Shown: positions 24,910 to 34,369 of the stretch, piece after piece
Position numbering within the stretch: the stretch's first letter is position 1
Layout of the letters: each line of letters starts with the position of its first letter
Assembly (NCBI GenBank): GCA_965224095.1
Contig: OZ245039.1
Span: forward strand, 1-64,000
DNA from: JBPEWY01 sp965224095
GTDB taxonomy: Bacteria > Bacteroidota > Bacteroidia > Flavobacteriales > Flavobacteriaceae
Direction of reading: 5' to 3'
Length of the DNA stretch: 64,000 nucleotides
Notes under the pieces: generated by a model
Database searches by the model: none
What the model was told of the DNA's origin: nothing
Seen by the model: only the letters and a program-made list of their open reading frames with translations
Made by a program: the position numbers and the translations under genes

Positions 24910-25410
24910 TTATATTATAGCTTTCAAAGCGCTGTCATAATCCGGTTCATCAACTATTTCGGGAACCTGTTCGGTGTATATGATATTTCCTTTTTTATTT
25001 ATTACCACAATAGCCCTTGAGTGTAATCCCTTTAAAGGGCCGTCAAGTATATCCAAACCATACGATTTCCCAAAGGCACCGGTTTGAAAATCGGAGAGCA
25101 TAATCACATTATCCAATCCCTCCGCACCACAGAAACGAGCCTGGGCAAAAGGGAGGTCCCTGGAAATACAAAGTACGGCAGTTTGTTTTAGTTTACCAGC
25201 CAGTTTATTAAAAGTGCGCGTGGAGGTAGCGCAAGTACCGGTATCAATACTCGGAAAAATATTAAGGATCAGAGTATTTCCGGTAAAGTCCTGTAATGAA
25301 GCCTCGGAAAGATCGTTTCTCACGAGGGTGAAATCGGGAGCACTGCTTCCTACTTCGGGAAGTTTCCCTGAAGTATTAATAGTATTTCCCTTAAGTGTTA
25401 CACGAGCCAT
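24910..25410 (-). CDS. tpx: Thiol peroxidase Tpx (atypical 2-Cys peroxiredoxin)
   Basis: 166 residues. The peroxidatic Cys60 is in PSIDTGTCATSTRTFN and the resolving Cys94 in DLPFAQARFCGAEG, which together define Tpx. It removes lipid and organic peroxides using thioredoxin. It starts an operon with dgkA and is separated from the upstream gene by a terminator. Confidence 0.95.
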   Translation of the reverse strand: MARVTLKGNTINTSGKLPEVGSSAPDFTLVRNDLSEASLQDFTGNTLILNIFPSIDTGTCATSTRTFNKLAGKLKQTAVLCISRDLPFAQARFCGAEGLDNVIMLSDFQTGAFGKSYGLDILDGPLKGLHSRAIVVINKKGNIIYTEQVPEIVDEPDYDSALKAII

Positions 25411-25465
25411 AAATAAGTGTTTTACGTAAAATTAAAAATATTCGCCAAATTCCTTTGAGTTTCAA

Positions 25466-25507
25466 GAAAAAACCTCCCGGATTGTTTTTCAAGCGGGAGG
25501 TTTTATA
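25466..25507 (-). terminator. Terminator after the peroxiredoxin/thioredoxin cluster
   Basis: Stem AACCTCCCG / CGGGAGGTT with a 14-nt spacer and a T-run on the minus strand. It lies about 20 bp after the stop codon at 25528 and separates that cluster from tpx. Confidence 0.8.
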
Positions 25508-25527
25508 TAGTAATAACGGCAGAGCGT

Positions 25528-25782
25528 TTAGCTAATTGCTCCGGTAACTCGTTTCATAAAATCATTTAATGCTTCTTTTTTTGAAACACCTTCCTTTATT
25601 TGTTTTTGAACCTCCAGAGCACCATACATATTAGAAATTAATTCGCCTAATACATCCAATTCTTCATCCTTGACAGATGAAGCTTCGGAAATAGCTTCGA
25701 GGGTTTCAATAGTTTCCAAAACATAATCTGCATCATTTTCTTCTATGAAGCCAATAATGTGTTTAATTAGCGGTAACCTCAT
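25528..25782 (-). CDS. Small helical protein, DUF6952-like
   Basis: 84 residues from the ATG at 25782, or 86 from one two codons upstream. Acidic and helical (LPLIKHIIGFIEENDADYVL, LDVLGELISNMYGALEVQ). Small proteins of this kind follow thioredoxin genes in many Flavobacteriaceae; I associate it with DUF6952 from memory and am only fairly sure. Its start overlaps the thioredoxin gene by about 20 bp, so the two are co-translated. Function unknown. Confidence 0.7.
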   Translation of the reverse strand: MRLPLIKHIIGFIEENDADYVLETIETLEAISEASSVKDEELDVLGELISNMYGALEVQKQIKEGVSKKEALNDFMKRVTGAIS

Positions 25783-26077
25783 AGACAAAATCTTTTAAAA
25801 CATCATATTTGTTGGTTTGAACCTGATCTATGAATTTTCCATCTTTAAAGGCTGCAAAGGTGGGGAGATTATCAACATTCGCCAGCTTCCGGGATTCCGG
25901 AAATTTTTCAGCATCCACAACAATAAAGGTAGAATCCTTTGTCTCCGAAGCGATTTTTTTAAACTTAGGCTTCATAATCCGGCAATTGCCACACCAACCA
26001 GCCGAAAACTGTACAAATACTTTTGTATGATTATCAACAATTTCTCTGAGATTGTCTTGTGCTAATTCCGTAATCAT
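25763..26077 (-). CDS. Cytoplasmic thioredoxin-family protein
   Basis: 104 residues, no signal peptide. The redox motif is GWCGNCRIMKPKF (Cys29, Cys32), a CGNC variant of CGPC. The cis-Pro region is NVDNLPTFAAFKDGK. It directly follows the peroxiredoxin gene (stop and start are adjacent), so it is the likely reductant of that enzyme. Confidence 0.92.
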   Translation of the reverse strand: MITELAQDNLREIVDNHTKVFVQFSAGWCGNCRIMKPKFKKIASETKDSTFIVVDAEKFPESRKLANVDNLPTFAAFKDGKFIDQVQTNKYDVLKDFVYEVTAN

Positions 26078-26716
26078 TTAGTGAGAGCTTAAATATTCAG
26101 CAACCCCGCTTCTATTGGCTTTCATAGCATCTTTACCTTCTTCCCAGTTGGCGGGACAAACCTCTCCATGTTTTTGAACATGTGTATATGCGTCGATCAT
26201 ACGTAGAAATTCACTAACATTTCTTCCTACAGGCATATGGTTTATACCTTCGTGAAAAACAGTTCCTTCTTCATCTATCAGGTAGGTGGCTCTGTAAGTC
26301 ACATTATCTCCTTCGTAAATAAAAGAATCAGTTTCTTCATTATAAGTTTCAGATTGTATATCGAGAATTCTCAGCATATTGGCCAGGTTACGATTGCTAT
26401 CCGCCAATAACGGATATGTAACTCCTTCGATACCGCCATTGTCTTTTGATGTATTTAACCATGCAAAATGTACTTCAGCCGTATCACAGGAAGCTCCAAC
26501 AACCAAAGTATTGCGTTTTTCAAATTCCGGAAGTGCTTCCTGAAAAGCATGTAATTCCGTAGGACATACAAATGTAAAATCTTTGGGATACCAGAAAAGT
26601 AACACTTTTTTATTATTGTTAACTGCTTCTTCCAATACATTGATTTTAAATGTATCACCCATTTCATTCATAGCATCCACATGAATGCTTGGAAATTTTT
26701 TACCAACTATTGCCAT
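26078..26716 (-). CDS. 2-Cys peroxiredoxin (AhpC/Prx1 type)
   Basis: 212 residues. The peroxidatic Cys51 is in DFTFVCPTELHAFQE and the resolving Cys near the C-terminus in HGEVCPANWEEGKD. The catalytic Arg region is YRATYLIDEEGTV. It is first in a three-gene cluster with a thioredoxin and a DUF6952-like gene. On the minus strand a -7-like TAATTTTG (26750-26757) lies 33 bp upstream. It detoxifies hydrogen peroxide. Confidence 0.93.
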   Translation of the reverse strand: MAIVGKKFPSIHVDAMNEMGDTFKINVLEEAVNNNKKVLLFWYPKDFTFVCPTELHAFQEALPEFEKRNTLVVGASCDTAEVHFAWLNTSKDNGGIEGVTYPLLADSNRNLANMLRILDIQSETYNEETDSFIYEGDNVTYRATYLIDEEGTVFHEGINHMPVGRNVSEFLRMIDAYTHVQKHGEVCPANWEEGKDAMKANRSGVAEYLSSH

Positions 26717-26922
26717 TATATTAAAAGATTTATAAATTATTATTTCCTACAAAATTATTAATAAAACACTGAGGTTCCTATTAATAGAAATTATAATAAT
26801 TTATTAATTAATAGAGGAAACATATACATGTAGTAATTCTATGTTTTTCTATAGAATAATGCAAGGTAAATAGATGAACATTAGATAAAATGCAATAAAA
26901 AGCTAAAATAGATTAGAATAAT

Positions 26923-28407
26923 TCATTTGGAATTTAACTGCCTAATTTTAATGTTTAAAGCTGCAAAGAGCAGCGTAGTAAACGGGCTTAGATAATTAAA
27001 AAAAGCGTATCCCGCATACGATAAAGTATCAACACCCAATACCCCGGCCTGGTAGGCGCCGCACGTATTCCACGGAATAAGCACCGAGGTTACCGTACCG
27101 GAATCTTCCAGAGTTCTACTGAGGTTTTCAGGGGCCAAGCCTTTATCTTTATAGGCCTGAGCATACATTTTTCCCGGAACCACAATGGCTAAATACTGGT
27201 CTGATGCTGTAATATTAAGAGCCAGGCAGCTTGCAACGGTGCTGGCAAACAACCCGAAAACGGAATCGAACAGACTTAAAAGTGCTTTACTGATTCTGGA
27301 CAATGCACCGATAGCATCCATAACACCACCAAATACCATAGCACATATAATTAACCAAATAGTACCTAACATTCCCGACATACCACCCGAGGAAAACAAA
27401 TCGTTAAGTTTTTCATTACTGGTAGGAATGCTTACGTCAACCGTAATAGCATCCATGACTCCGCGGTATGCCGATTTGAAGGTAAGCGTATCGCTACCGG
27501 CTATTCTCGCCACGATTTCCGGCTGGAAAATAACGGCAAAAACCGCCCCTAAAAGAGTTCCTATTAAAAGTGCAACTAAAGGTGGTGTTTTTCGAACAAT
27601 CATAACAATAACCACCAGTGGTACTATAAAGAGCCACGGAGAGATGGTAAATGCTTCATTAATCGAAGTTAATAAGGAGCTGGTATCCGGAGCCGCAGAA
27701 GTATCTAAAGACAACCCGATAATAATAAAAATAACCAGGGTAACAACAATGGTAGGAACCGTGGTAAGCGACATATACCTGATATGGGTAAACAAATCGG
27801 TTCCGGCCATTGCAGGTGCCAGATTGGTAGTATCGCTTAAAGGAGACATTTTATCTCCAAAATAAGCACCGGAAAGCACAGCACCTGCTGTCATACCCAG
27901 AGAGATTCCCAGGGCATCTCCGATACCTATAAGAGCAATCCCCACCGTTGCCGATGTAGTCCAGCTGCTACCGGTTGCTATGGAAATAATAGCACAAATA
28001 ATAACGCAGGCGGCCAGAAAGAAGGTGGGATTCAGAATTTGTAACCCATAATAAATCATGGTAGGAATAATGCCGCTGATCAACCAGGTACCAGCAAGTG
28101 CTCCTACCATTAATAAAATAAGCAGAGCTCCGGTGGTTGATTTCACATTCTCGGCCACCTCATCCAGCATTTGTTTATAAGAAACCTTATTGTAGAAGCC
28201 AACAATGGCGGCTACTGCAGCTCCCAGTAAAAGCACAAATTGATTAGATCCGCTTAAAGCATCGTCTTTGTACACCACCAATACATTAAAAGCCAGCATG
28301 CCCACCAACGCAATTATGGGAATTAATGCTTCCCATATATTTAATTCTCTGTTTTCAATAATTCGTTCGTCCTGAGGTTGTCTGGGCTTAATTTCCTGGC
28401 TTTCCAT
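26923..28407 (-). CDS. nhaC: NhaC-family Na+/H+ antiporter
   Basis: 494 residues, 11-12 membrane helices. Family landmarks include ATGSSWTTSATVGIALIGIG, GAVLSGAYFGDKMSPLSDTT and the C-terminal SGTVTSVLIPWNTCGAYQAG. It exchanges Na+ for H+ (some relatives exchange malate/lactate). Monocistronic, with a 206-bp AT-rich gap on its downstream side that holds nothing I recognise except the promoter of the peroxiredoxin gene. Confidence 0.92.
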   Translation of the reverse strand: MESQEIKPRQPQDERIIENRELNIWEALIPIIALVGMLAFNVLVVYKDDALSGSNQFVLLLGAAVAAIVGFYNKVSYKQMLDEVAENVKSTTGALLILLMVGALAGTWLISGIIPTMIYYGLQILNPTFFLAACVIICAIISIATGSSWTTSATVGIALIGIGDALGISLGMTAGAVLSGAYFGDKMSPLSDTTNLAPAMAGTDLFTHIRYMSLTTVPTIVVTLVIFIIIGLSLDTSAAPDTSSLLTSINEAFTISPWLFIVPLVVIVMIVRKTPPLVALLIGTLLGAVFAVIFQPEIVARIAGSDTLTFKSAYRGVMDAITVDVSIPTSNEKLNDLFSSGGMSGMLGTIWLIICAMVFGGVMDAIGALSRISKALLSLFDSVFGLFASTVASCLALNITASDQYLAIVVPGKMYAQAYKDKGLAPENLSRTLEDSGTVTSVLIPWNTCGAYQAGVLGVDTLSYAGYAFFNYLSPFTTLLFAALNIKIRQLNSK

Positions 28408-28455
28408 ATATTTTTTTTGTAATAATACAATTTTGCATAACGATGTGCAAATACG

Positions 28456-28483
28456 AAAAAGCCTGAACTCAGTTCAGGCTTTT
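28456..28483 (-). terminator. Terminator after the Cys/Met PLP-enzyme gene region
   Basis: AAAGCCTGAACT / AGTTCAGGCTTT, a perfect 12-bp stem flanked by A and T runs. It sits 2 bp after the end of the PLP-enzyme gene and before nhaC. Confidence 0.85.
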
Positions 28484-28485
28484 CA

Positions 28486-29706
28486 TTATATAAGTGTAGC
28501 TTCAGGTTGTATAATACAAAGGTCTTGCATGCATTGCTTCATGCGTTGATAGGTGAGTTCGATGTCGTTATCCAACCCAATTGAAAATCGGATCAAACCG
28601 TCCGAAAGCCCCATTTCGGTTTGTTCTTCTGTTGGAATTTCTGATGAAGTGGAAGTTCCCGGTGCACTAAAGAGGGTCTTGTAAAACCCTAAGCTAACAG
28701 CCAGATATCCCAGGTTTTGCTTTTGCATAAGTTCCATAAGCCGGTTTGCTTTTTCCAGAGAGCCCACATCTATCGTCATCATTCCACCGTATCCGTATTC
28801 TTTGTTCATTTGCGAAGTAATTAAAGAATGCCCCTTATGAGAGGACAAGCCCGGATAAACCACGCGAAGCCCGTCTTTTTCAAACTTTTTAGCAAGGTAT
28901 AATGTATTTTCGCTGTGTTTTTTGATTCTGATATGGAGAGTCCTGAGGTTTTTAAGAATCGAAGATGCCCTTAAACTATCCATGGTTGATCCTAAAAGCA
29001 TAGCGGCTCCGTCATTGACGTCTTTAAGACTCAGGCAAAAATCAGACGATCCGCAAACAACACCTGCAACACAATCGCTGCTACCGTTTATAAACTTGGT
29101 GAGGCTGTGAATTACCACATGCGCCCCTAATTGAGCGGGAGCCACGGTTAGCGGGGAAAAAGTATTATCGACCACCAGGGGAATACCATACTTTTCTGCG
29201 AGCACAGACAACCCTTTAATATCGGCAATCTCCAGTAAAGGATTGCTAACGCTTTCGCAATACAGCATTTTCGTTTCCGGAGTAATAACGGCTTCCACTT
29301 TTTTTAAGTCGGTGATGTTTACAAAGGAAGTACCGATATTGAGCTTAGGCAGAAAGTTTTTCATAAAAGCATAGGTGCCTCCGTATACGGTTCTGCTGGA
29401 AACAATATGGTCTCCGGCCCCGCATAATTGTAAAATTACGGCTGTGATGGCCCCCATGCCGCTGGCTGTCACATTAGCACTTTCGGTTCCTTCCAATGCA
29501 GCAAGAGCTTCCCCCAAATACAAATTGGAAGGAGAGGAGTGTCGCGAATATAAATAGCATCCTTCGGTATTTCCTTCAAAAGTATCAAACATGGTTTTAG
29601 CCGATAGGAATGTATAGGTGGAGGAGTCCGATATGGAAGGGTTAACACCTCCAAATTCACCAAAATATTGTAAATCTTGAATACGGTTTGCGGGTTTGAA
29701 TTTCAT
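28486..29706 (-). CDS. Cys/Met-metabolism PLP enzyme (methionine gamma-lyase-like)
   Basis: 406 residues from the ATG at 29706; the frame runs 10 codons further up but family alignment starts at MKFKPANRIQDLQYFGEFGG. The PLP Lys is in VVIHSLTKFINGSSDCVAGV. Other landmarks are YSRHSSPSNLYLGEALAALE and YCESVSNPLLEIADI. It could be methionine gamma-lyase, cystathionine gamma-synthase or O-acetylhomoserine sulfhydrylase. The divergent Lrp-type regulator favours a catabolic lyase (inference). Confidence 0.85.
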   Translation of the reverse strand: MKFKPANRIQDLQYFGEFGGVNPSISDSSTYTFLSAKTMFDTFEGNTEGCYLYSRHSSPSNLYLGEALAALEGTESANVTASGMGAITAVILQLCGAGDHIVSSRTVYGGTYAFMKNFLPKLNIGTSFVNITDLKKVEAVITPETKMLYCESVSNPLLEIADIKGLSVLAEKYGIPLVVDNTFSPLTVAPAQLGAHVVIHSLTKFINGSSDCVAGVVCGSSDFCLSLKDVNDGAAMLLGSTMDSLRASSILKNLRTLHIRIKKHSENTLYLAKKFEKDGLRVVYPGLSSHKGHSLITSQMNKEYGYGGMMTIDVGSLEKANRLMELMQKQNLGYLAVSLGFYKTLFSAPGTSTSSEIPTEEQTEMGLSDGLIRFSIGLDNDIELTYQRMKQCMQDLCIIQPEATLI

Positions 29707-29855
29707 AGCATGAATTTTTATCAAATATCTAAACAAATAGATTATTAATCAATGATAAATGTTATGTTTAGAAAATAAATCTATTTTTTGTTATTTTGTA
29801 GATTAATTTACAGATTATATCTTATTGAGATCATTTTCATAGAAAAACATTCGAA

Positions 29856-30329
29856 ATGAAACTGGATAAAACCGATTATAAATTACTGGAGTTACTACAA
29901 CACGATTGCAGACAAACACATAAAGAATTGTCAGGGCAATTAAATCTTTCTGTAACCGCGATTTACGAAAGGGTTAAGAAACTGGAAAAAGAAGGGATTG
30001 TTAAAAAGTATGTGGCAATGATTGATAACAAGAAGGTAAACCGGCCTTTCGTTGCCTTTTGCCATGTGCGTCTGGTGCAGCATACCCGGGAAAATGTGGC
30101 TCATTTTGAACGGGAAGTTGTTACACTGAACGAAGTTTTGGAATGCTATCATATAAGCGGAGATTACGATTATATTCTTAAAGTGGTAGTAAGCGATATG
30201 GATGCTTACAGGACGTTTATGGTTGATAAGCTAACCGGATTAAATCATATTGGAAATACACATAGCACCTTTGTGATCGGGGAGGTAAAACACTCTACGG
30301 CTATATTGCTGCAGGAAACTAACCCATAG
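29856..30329 (+). CDS. Lrp/AsnC-family transcriptional regulator
   Basis: 157 residues. N-terminal HTH (LDKTDYKLLELLQHDCRQTH, LSVTAIYERVKKLEKEGIV) and C-terminal ligand-sensing RAM domain (VLECYHISGDYDYILKVVV). It is divergent from the Cys/Met PLP-enzyme gene across 150 bp and very probably controls it in response to an amino acid. Its last codons overlap the convergent response-regulator gene by 11 bp. Confidence 0.92.
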   Translation: MKLDKTDYKLLELLQHDCRQTHKELSGQLNLSVTAIYERVKKLEKEGIVKKYVAMIDNKKVNRPFVAFCHVRLVQHTRENVAHFEREVVTLNEVLECYHISGDYDYILKVVVSDMDAYRTFMVDKLTGLNHIGNTHSTFVIGEVKHSTAILLQETNP

Positions 30330-31014
30330 CATTCAGTATGTCCTTTACTTTTTTTATATAGCGCTTGCTGATAGGAACTTTGTTCTTACCTAAATGAACG
30401 AACTTTCCATCCAGTAGTTTTACCTTATGTATATTTACTATATATGATTTATGTACCCTGATAAAGGATTCAGGAAGCCTGTTAAGCGCTTCTCCTATAC
30501 TTTCCCGGGCCAAAACTGACTGTTCAACGGTGGTGTAGGTGATATAATTACCCTCTTTTTCCAGAAATAAAATTTCGTTAATCGGTATTTGATACACCTG
30601 ATATCCGCTTTTAATGACAAGCATTTCTTTTTCCGGAGCTTTTTGCATGATAGTTTCCTGTGAAATAAGCTTTTTTGCCTTTTTAACCGCCTGTAACATT
30701 CTTTCAAAACTAATGGGCTTTAGAAGATAATCTGTAGCTTCCAGATGATAGCTTTCCACGGCATATTCGCTATAGGCGGTCGTGAAAATAATGCGGCAGT
30801 TGGCAGGGATGATTTTTGCCAACTGAACCCCGGATAACCTGGGCATGTTAATATCGAGAAAAACCAGATCCGGAAGATTTTTTTCAATAAATGTAATCGC
30901 ATTAACAGGATCCCGGAAACTGGCCATACAAAATAACTCCGGGATGCGCTTGCAGTAGCTTTCTATCAAATCGATTGCCCTGGGTTCGTCGTCAATAATA
31001 ACAGCATTCAGCAT
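30319..31014 (-). CDS. LytTR-family response regulator
   Basis: 231 residues. Receiver domain with acidic pair (VIIDDEPRA) and phospho-acceptor Asp54 in LVFLDINMPRLSG. The C-terminal LytTR DNA-binding domain contains YQIPINEILFLEKEGNYITY and FIRVHKSYIVNIHKV. It overlaps the start of its cognate kinase gene by 7 bp. Target genes are unknown; the divergent serine hydrolase gene is a candidate. Confidence 0.93.
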   Translation of the reverse strand: MLNAVIIDDEPRAIDLIESYCKRIPELFCMASFRDPVNAITFIEKNLPDLVFLDINMPRLSGVQLAKIIPANCRIIFTTAYSEYAVESYHLEATDYLLKPISFERMLQAVKKAKKLISQETIMQKAPEKEMLVIKSGYQVYQIPINEILFLEKEGNYITYTTVEQSVLARESIGEALNRLPESFIRVHKSYIVNIHKVKLLDGKFVHLGKNKVPISKRYIKKVKDILNAMG

Positions 31015-32066
31015 GATACCTCTAAGGTTAGTTTAACTTCGTACTGGTGATCGGTATTCGCCAAATATAAATGGTGCCTATCCGGATATAAAATATCAAG
31101 CCTGCGTTTTACATTTTGAAGACCTACCCCGGAATTATTCTTATTGTTTTTACCCGGTTCCGAAGTGTTGTGTACCGAATTGGTACAGCTAAAAGATACT
31201 CTTTTTTCGGAAGATATATCCAAAGCCATTGTAACAAACGAAGGCCGATAGATATCAATTCCGTGTTTAAATGCATTTTCCACCAGAGGAATAAACAAGG
31301 CCGGCGATACAGGAAGGTTTTTGTGATCTCCCCGGATGTTAAACGAGATCTGAATAGGATCGTTTTTATCAAATCGCAGTTCGTTGAGATTAATATAATT
31401 CTCAATAAATTCGATTTCTTTGGAAACAGGAATCTTTTCAGCACTCATATCGTAAAGTAAAAAACGCAGCATGTCAGACAGTTCCTCAATTCCCGAGGAA
31501 ACCTCAGTTTGCCCGTTCCGAACCGCAATAGACATCAGGTTGTTCAGGGCATTAAAGAGAAAATGCGGATTTATCTGCGATTTGAGCAATTTTAGTTCTG
31601 CGGTGAGGTTTTCCTCACGGAGTTGTTGTTTAATGGCTTCCTCTTTTCGCCACCTCAGAATCATGATATGTACAAATGAGATCCCCACAAAAAACACATA
31701 GGTTCCCAATTGCATCATAATGCTTTCCAAATCATAAAAGTCCAATCCGAAAATAAGAGCGATCTTTATGGTTTCCAACCCTATGGCAACCACAGATGCA
31801 CTTAAAAGAGCAAGCAGGTAAACGCCTATTTTATTTTTGAAGAGATATCGGGATAAGAAGTACACATTAAAATAGTATAACCCGGCTTTTATCCCCAGGC
31901 CGAGCAAAGTGCTTAAAACCGAAGCCCTATCAAAAAGATACCGGACATTTCGTACCCCATTTATTTCCTCTATTTCTATTTGCTTTGGACTAATAGCGGT
32001 AAAAATTATATAACCACTGATAGCCCAGAATAAAATATTAATAATGATTTCAACTAATCGCTTCAT
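31008..32066 (-). CDS. LytS-like sensor histidine kinase
   Basis: 352 residues with four N-terminal membrane helices (up to about 140). The phospho-acceptor His is in LKSQINPHFLFNALNNLMS, the mark of the PF06580 class. The ATPase has VENAFKHGIDIY and a glycine-rich box GVGLQNVKRRLDILYP. It should phosphorylate the LytTR regulator encoded by the overlapping gene downstream. The signal is unknown. Confidence 0.93.
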   Translation of the reverse strand: MKRLVEIIINILFWAISGYIIFTAISPKQIEIEEINGVRNVRYLFDRASVLSTLLGLGIKAGLYYFNVYFLSRYLFKNKIGVYLLALLSASVVAIGLETIKIALIFGLDFYDLESIMMQLGTYVFFVGISFVHIMILRWRKEEAIKQQLREENLTAELKLLKSQINPHFLFNALNNLMSIAVRNGQTEVSSGIEELSDMLRFLLYDMSAEKIPVSKEIEFIENYINLNELRFDKNDPIQISFNIRGDHKNLPVSPALFIPLVENAFKHGIDIYRPSFVTMALDISSEKRVSFSCTNSVHNTSEPGKNNKNNSGVGLQNVKRRLDILYPDRHHLYLANTDHQYEVKLTLEVSC

Positions 32067-32267
32067 ATATGATCTTCAATGGGAATAAAAGTACAGCGAA
32101 AAAAAACGCGAAATAACAAATGGAACGGTTTTGTTATAAACGAACCCTGAAATGTGACGAACCGCATTTTTTTTAAGGTGCTACCTTGGTTTTGCAACTT
32201 CATAACTTTTTTTTGAATGGATTTTTTTCCCCGCTTAGTTTTGAGCTCGAATTAAAATTATGAAACT

Positions 32268-33677
32268 ATGAAAAAAGGACTATTTCTAGTATTGGCTTTG
32301 GCAATGAACCTGTATGCATGCGGCCAGCAAGATAAATCAAAGTTAGAGCGTAAATTAAACAGTTATTTAAATCAACTGGAGGAAAACGGGTTTAACGGAA
32401 GCGTATTAATAGCATCTCAGGGAACGCCTTTGGTAGTAAGAGGGTTGGGATACGCAGATACGGAAGCGGGAATAAAGAATACCGCCACCACGGTATTCGA
32501 CATTGGGTCGATTACCAAACAATTTACCGGAGCTGCGATTCTGAAACTGGAAATGCAGGGTAAACTATCGGTTGATGATGCCATTTCCAAATATTTAAAA
32601 ATACCGACTCACAGAAACGATATTAGCATTCACCACCTGCTTACCCATTCATCGGGATTACCCGCTGCAATAGGGGATGATTACGAATGGATCTCGGAAG
32701 ATAATTTTATCCGGCAGGCTATGACCACCAAGCGTTTGTTTGAACCCGGTGAAGCCTATGAATATTCGAATGTGGGCTATACGCTATTGGCTATGATTAT
32801 TGAAAAGGTTTCGGGTGTTTCTTATGAAGCGTATTTGTTTAAAAACCTGTGGAAACCTGCCGGCATGTATAAAACGGGTTACCAGGTTCCGGATTATAGT
32901 TCAGGTGAGATTGCTGTTGGCTACAGAAATAACAACCGGTGGGGAACGCCAGTTGAAAAGTGGGACCGAAGAGGGCCTACCTGGCATTTAAAGGGCAACG
33001 GAGGTATTTTATCAACTGTGGAAGATATGTATAAATGGCACCAGGCCTTATTGGAAAATGATATCTTATCAGATAAAGCCAAGGCAAAATATTATAAAAA
33101 GCATATAAAAGAGTATGAAGACGGTAATTCCTATTACGGATACGGGTGGGCCGTGTTTCCGACATCCAGGAATACGGAGTTAATTGCCCATAATGGCGGA
33201 AACGGGATTTTCTTTGCTGATTTTTGGAGGTATTTAACCGAAAACATAACGCTTATTATTATGACTAATAGCGCCAAGCGATCATATCACAACTTGTGTG
33301 GAGAACTGTCTCGCATAATAAGAGAGCCGGATTATTTACCCCGAATGATCCCGACCCGTGAAGATAGTGAAGTATTTACTGAAACTGCAGCAACTTCACT
33401 GGCCGATTCTTTTATAGCAGCCATCGTAAAGAATGATGCTTCCGAATGGCAAAATTTTATCCTGAACCAAACAACACAAGAGTTTCAAAATATAACTTCT
33501 ATGGACGGACATATGAAGATGTTTTCCCAAATTCACAAAGAATTAAGTGATAAAAAAGTTAGTGGAATAACTGTTTCGGGCGATGAAATAACGATTGTTT
33601 TCCAGGAAGATATTGTTGTGACTATGGGAATGGAAGAAACCAAAAACGGAATTAAAATTTCGGGTATAATACTGTAG
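32268..33677 (+). CDS. Beta-lactamase-like serine hydrolase lipoprotein
   Basis: 469 residues with a lipoprotein signal (lipobox NLYAC, Cys18). The class C/PBP-like domain has SxxK at Ser81-Lys84 (DIGSITKQF), the Tyr motif YEYSNVGYTL and HNGGNGIFF in place of KTG. The last 100 residues form an extra domain. It is more likely a D-aminopeptidase or esterase-type enzyme than an antibiotic-resistance lactamase. It lies between two LytS/LytTR systems, convergent with the second. Confidence 0.87.
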   Translation: MKKGLFLVLALAMNLYACGQQDKSKLERKLNSYLNQLEENGFNGSVLIASQGTPLVVRGLGYADTEAGIKNTATTVFDIGSITKQFTGAAILKLEMQGKLSVDDAISKYLKIPTHRNDISIHHLLTHSSGLPAAIGDDYEWISEDNFIRQAMTTKRLFEPGEAYEYSNVGYTLLAMIIEKVSGVSYEAYLFKNLWKPAGMYKTGYQVPDYSSGEIAVGYRNNNRWGTPVEKWDRRGPTWHLKGNGGILSTVEDMYKWHQALLENDILSDKAKAKYYKKHIKEYEDGNSYYGYGWAVFPTSRNTELIAHNGGNGIFFADFWRYLTENITLIIMTNSAKRSYHNLCGELSRIIREPDYLPRMIPTREDSEVFTETAATSLADSFIAAIVKNDASEWQNFILNQTTQEFQNITSMDGHMKMFSQIHKELSDKKVSGITVSGDEITIVFQEDIVVTMGMEETKNGIKISGIIL

Positions 33678-33688
33678 TTTTTTATAGC

Positions 33689-34369
33689 TTATTTTAAGCG
33701 GGAAAGAAGTGTGTTTCGGTAAGTGGCACTTATGGGAATATGCTTCTTTTCTATTTGTACATGTTCTCTGGTATAAATGGAAATTTTATCCAGATTTACA
33801 ATATACGATTTATGCACTCTTACAAATCTGTCCGGTAAAAGTTCGGTAAGCTCGGTAAGTTTATAATAACAAACGAGTGTTTTCTTTGATGTGTGGACTT
33901 TTACATAATTGCTTAACCCTTCAATAAATAATAAATCGGAAAAATTTACTTTGACCATTTGTCGGCCTATTTTTAAAAAAATATAATCGGTTTCCGATTC
34001 GGAATCCTTACTTTTGTCGGCAGTTATTATCCGTTGGACGGCCTGTAAAAACCTGTCGAAAGAAAAAGGCTTTAACAGATAATCCACCGCGTTAAGTTCA
34101 AACCCTTCCACCGCAAATTCCCGATGCGCCGTAGTAAAGATCACATGACTTTTCCGATCGATTATTTTAGCCAGGTTAATACCCGATAATTTGGGCATTT
34201 CGATATCGAGAAATATAATGTCTACCGGATTCTTGTCAATGAAAGTAAGCGCTTCCAGAGCATTTCTGTAGTCTCCCAAAAGCTCCAGTGAGGCGATTTC
34301 CCCAATGTATTTTTTTAAAATACTGCGAGCCGTTTGCTCATCATCTACCACAATACAGCTATATTTCAT
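33689..34369 (-). CDS. LytTR-family response regulator (second system)
   Basis: 226 residues. Receiver with CIVVDDEQTAR and Asp55 in IIFLDIEMPKLSG. LytTR domain with MVKVNFSDLLFIEGLSNYVK and FVRVHKSYIVNLDK. Its start overlaps the stop of the kinase gene by 4 bp (ATGA-type coupling). It resembles the regulator at 30319-31014 and may come from an old duplication. Confidence 0.93.
   Translation of the reverse strand: MKYSCIVVDDEQTARSILKKYIGEIASLELLGDYRNALEALTFIDKNPVDIIFLDIEMPKLSGINLAKIIDRKSHVIFTTAHREFAVEGFELNAVDYLLKPFSFDRFLQAVQRIITADKSKDSESETDYIFLKIGRQMVKVNFSDLLFIEGLSNYVKVHTSKKTLVCYYKLTELTELLPDRFVRVHKSYIVNLDKISIYTREHVQIEKKHIPISATYRNTLLSRLK

Noticed and set aside
32268..33677. Antibiotic-resistance beta-lactamase
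   Set aside because: The SxxK and Tyr motifs are present, but the KTG motif is replaced by HNGG and there is an extra C-terminal domain, so a peptidase or esterase role is more likely.
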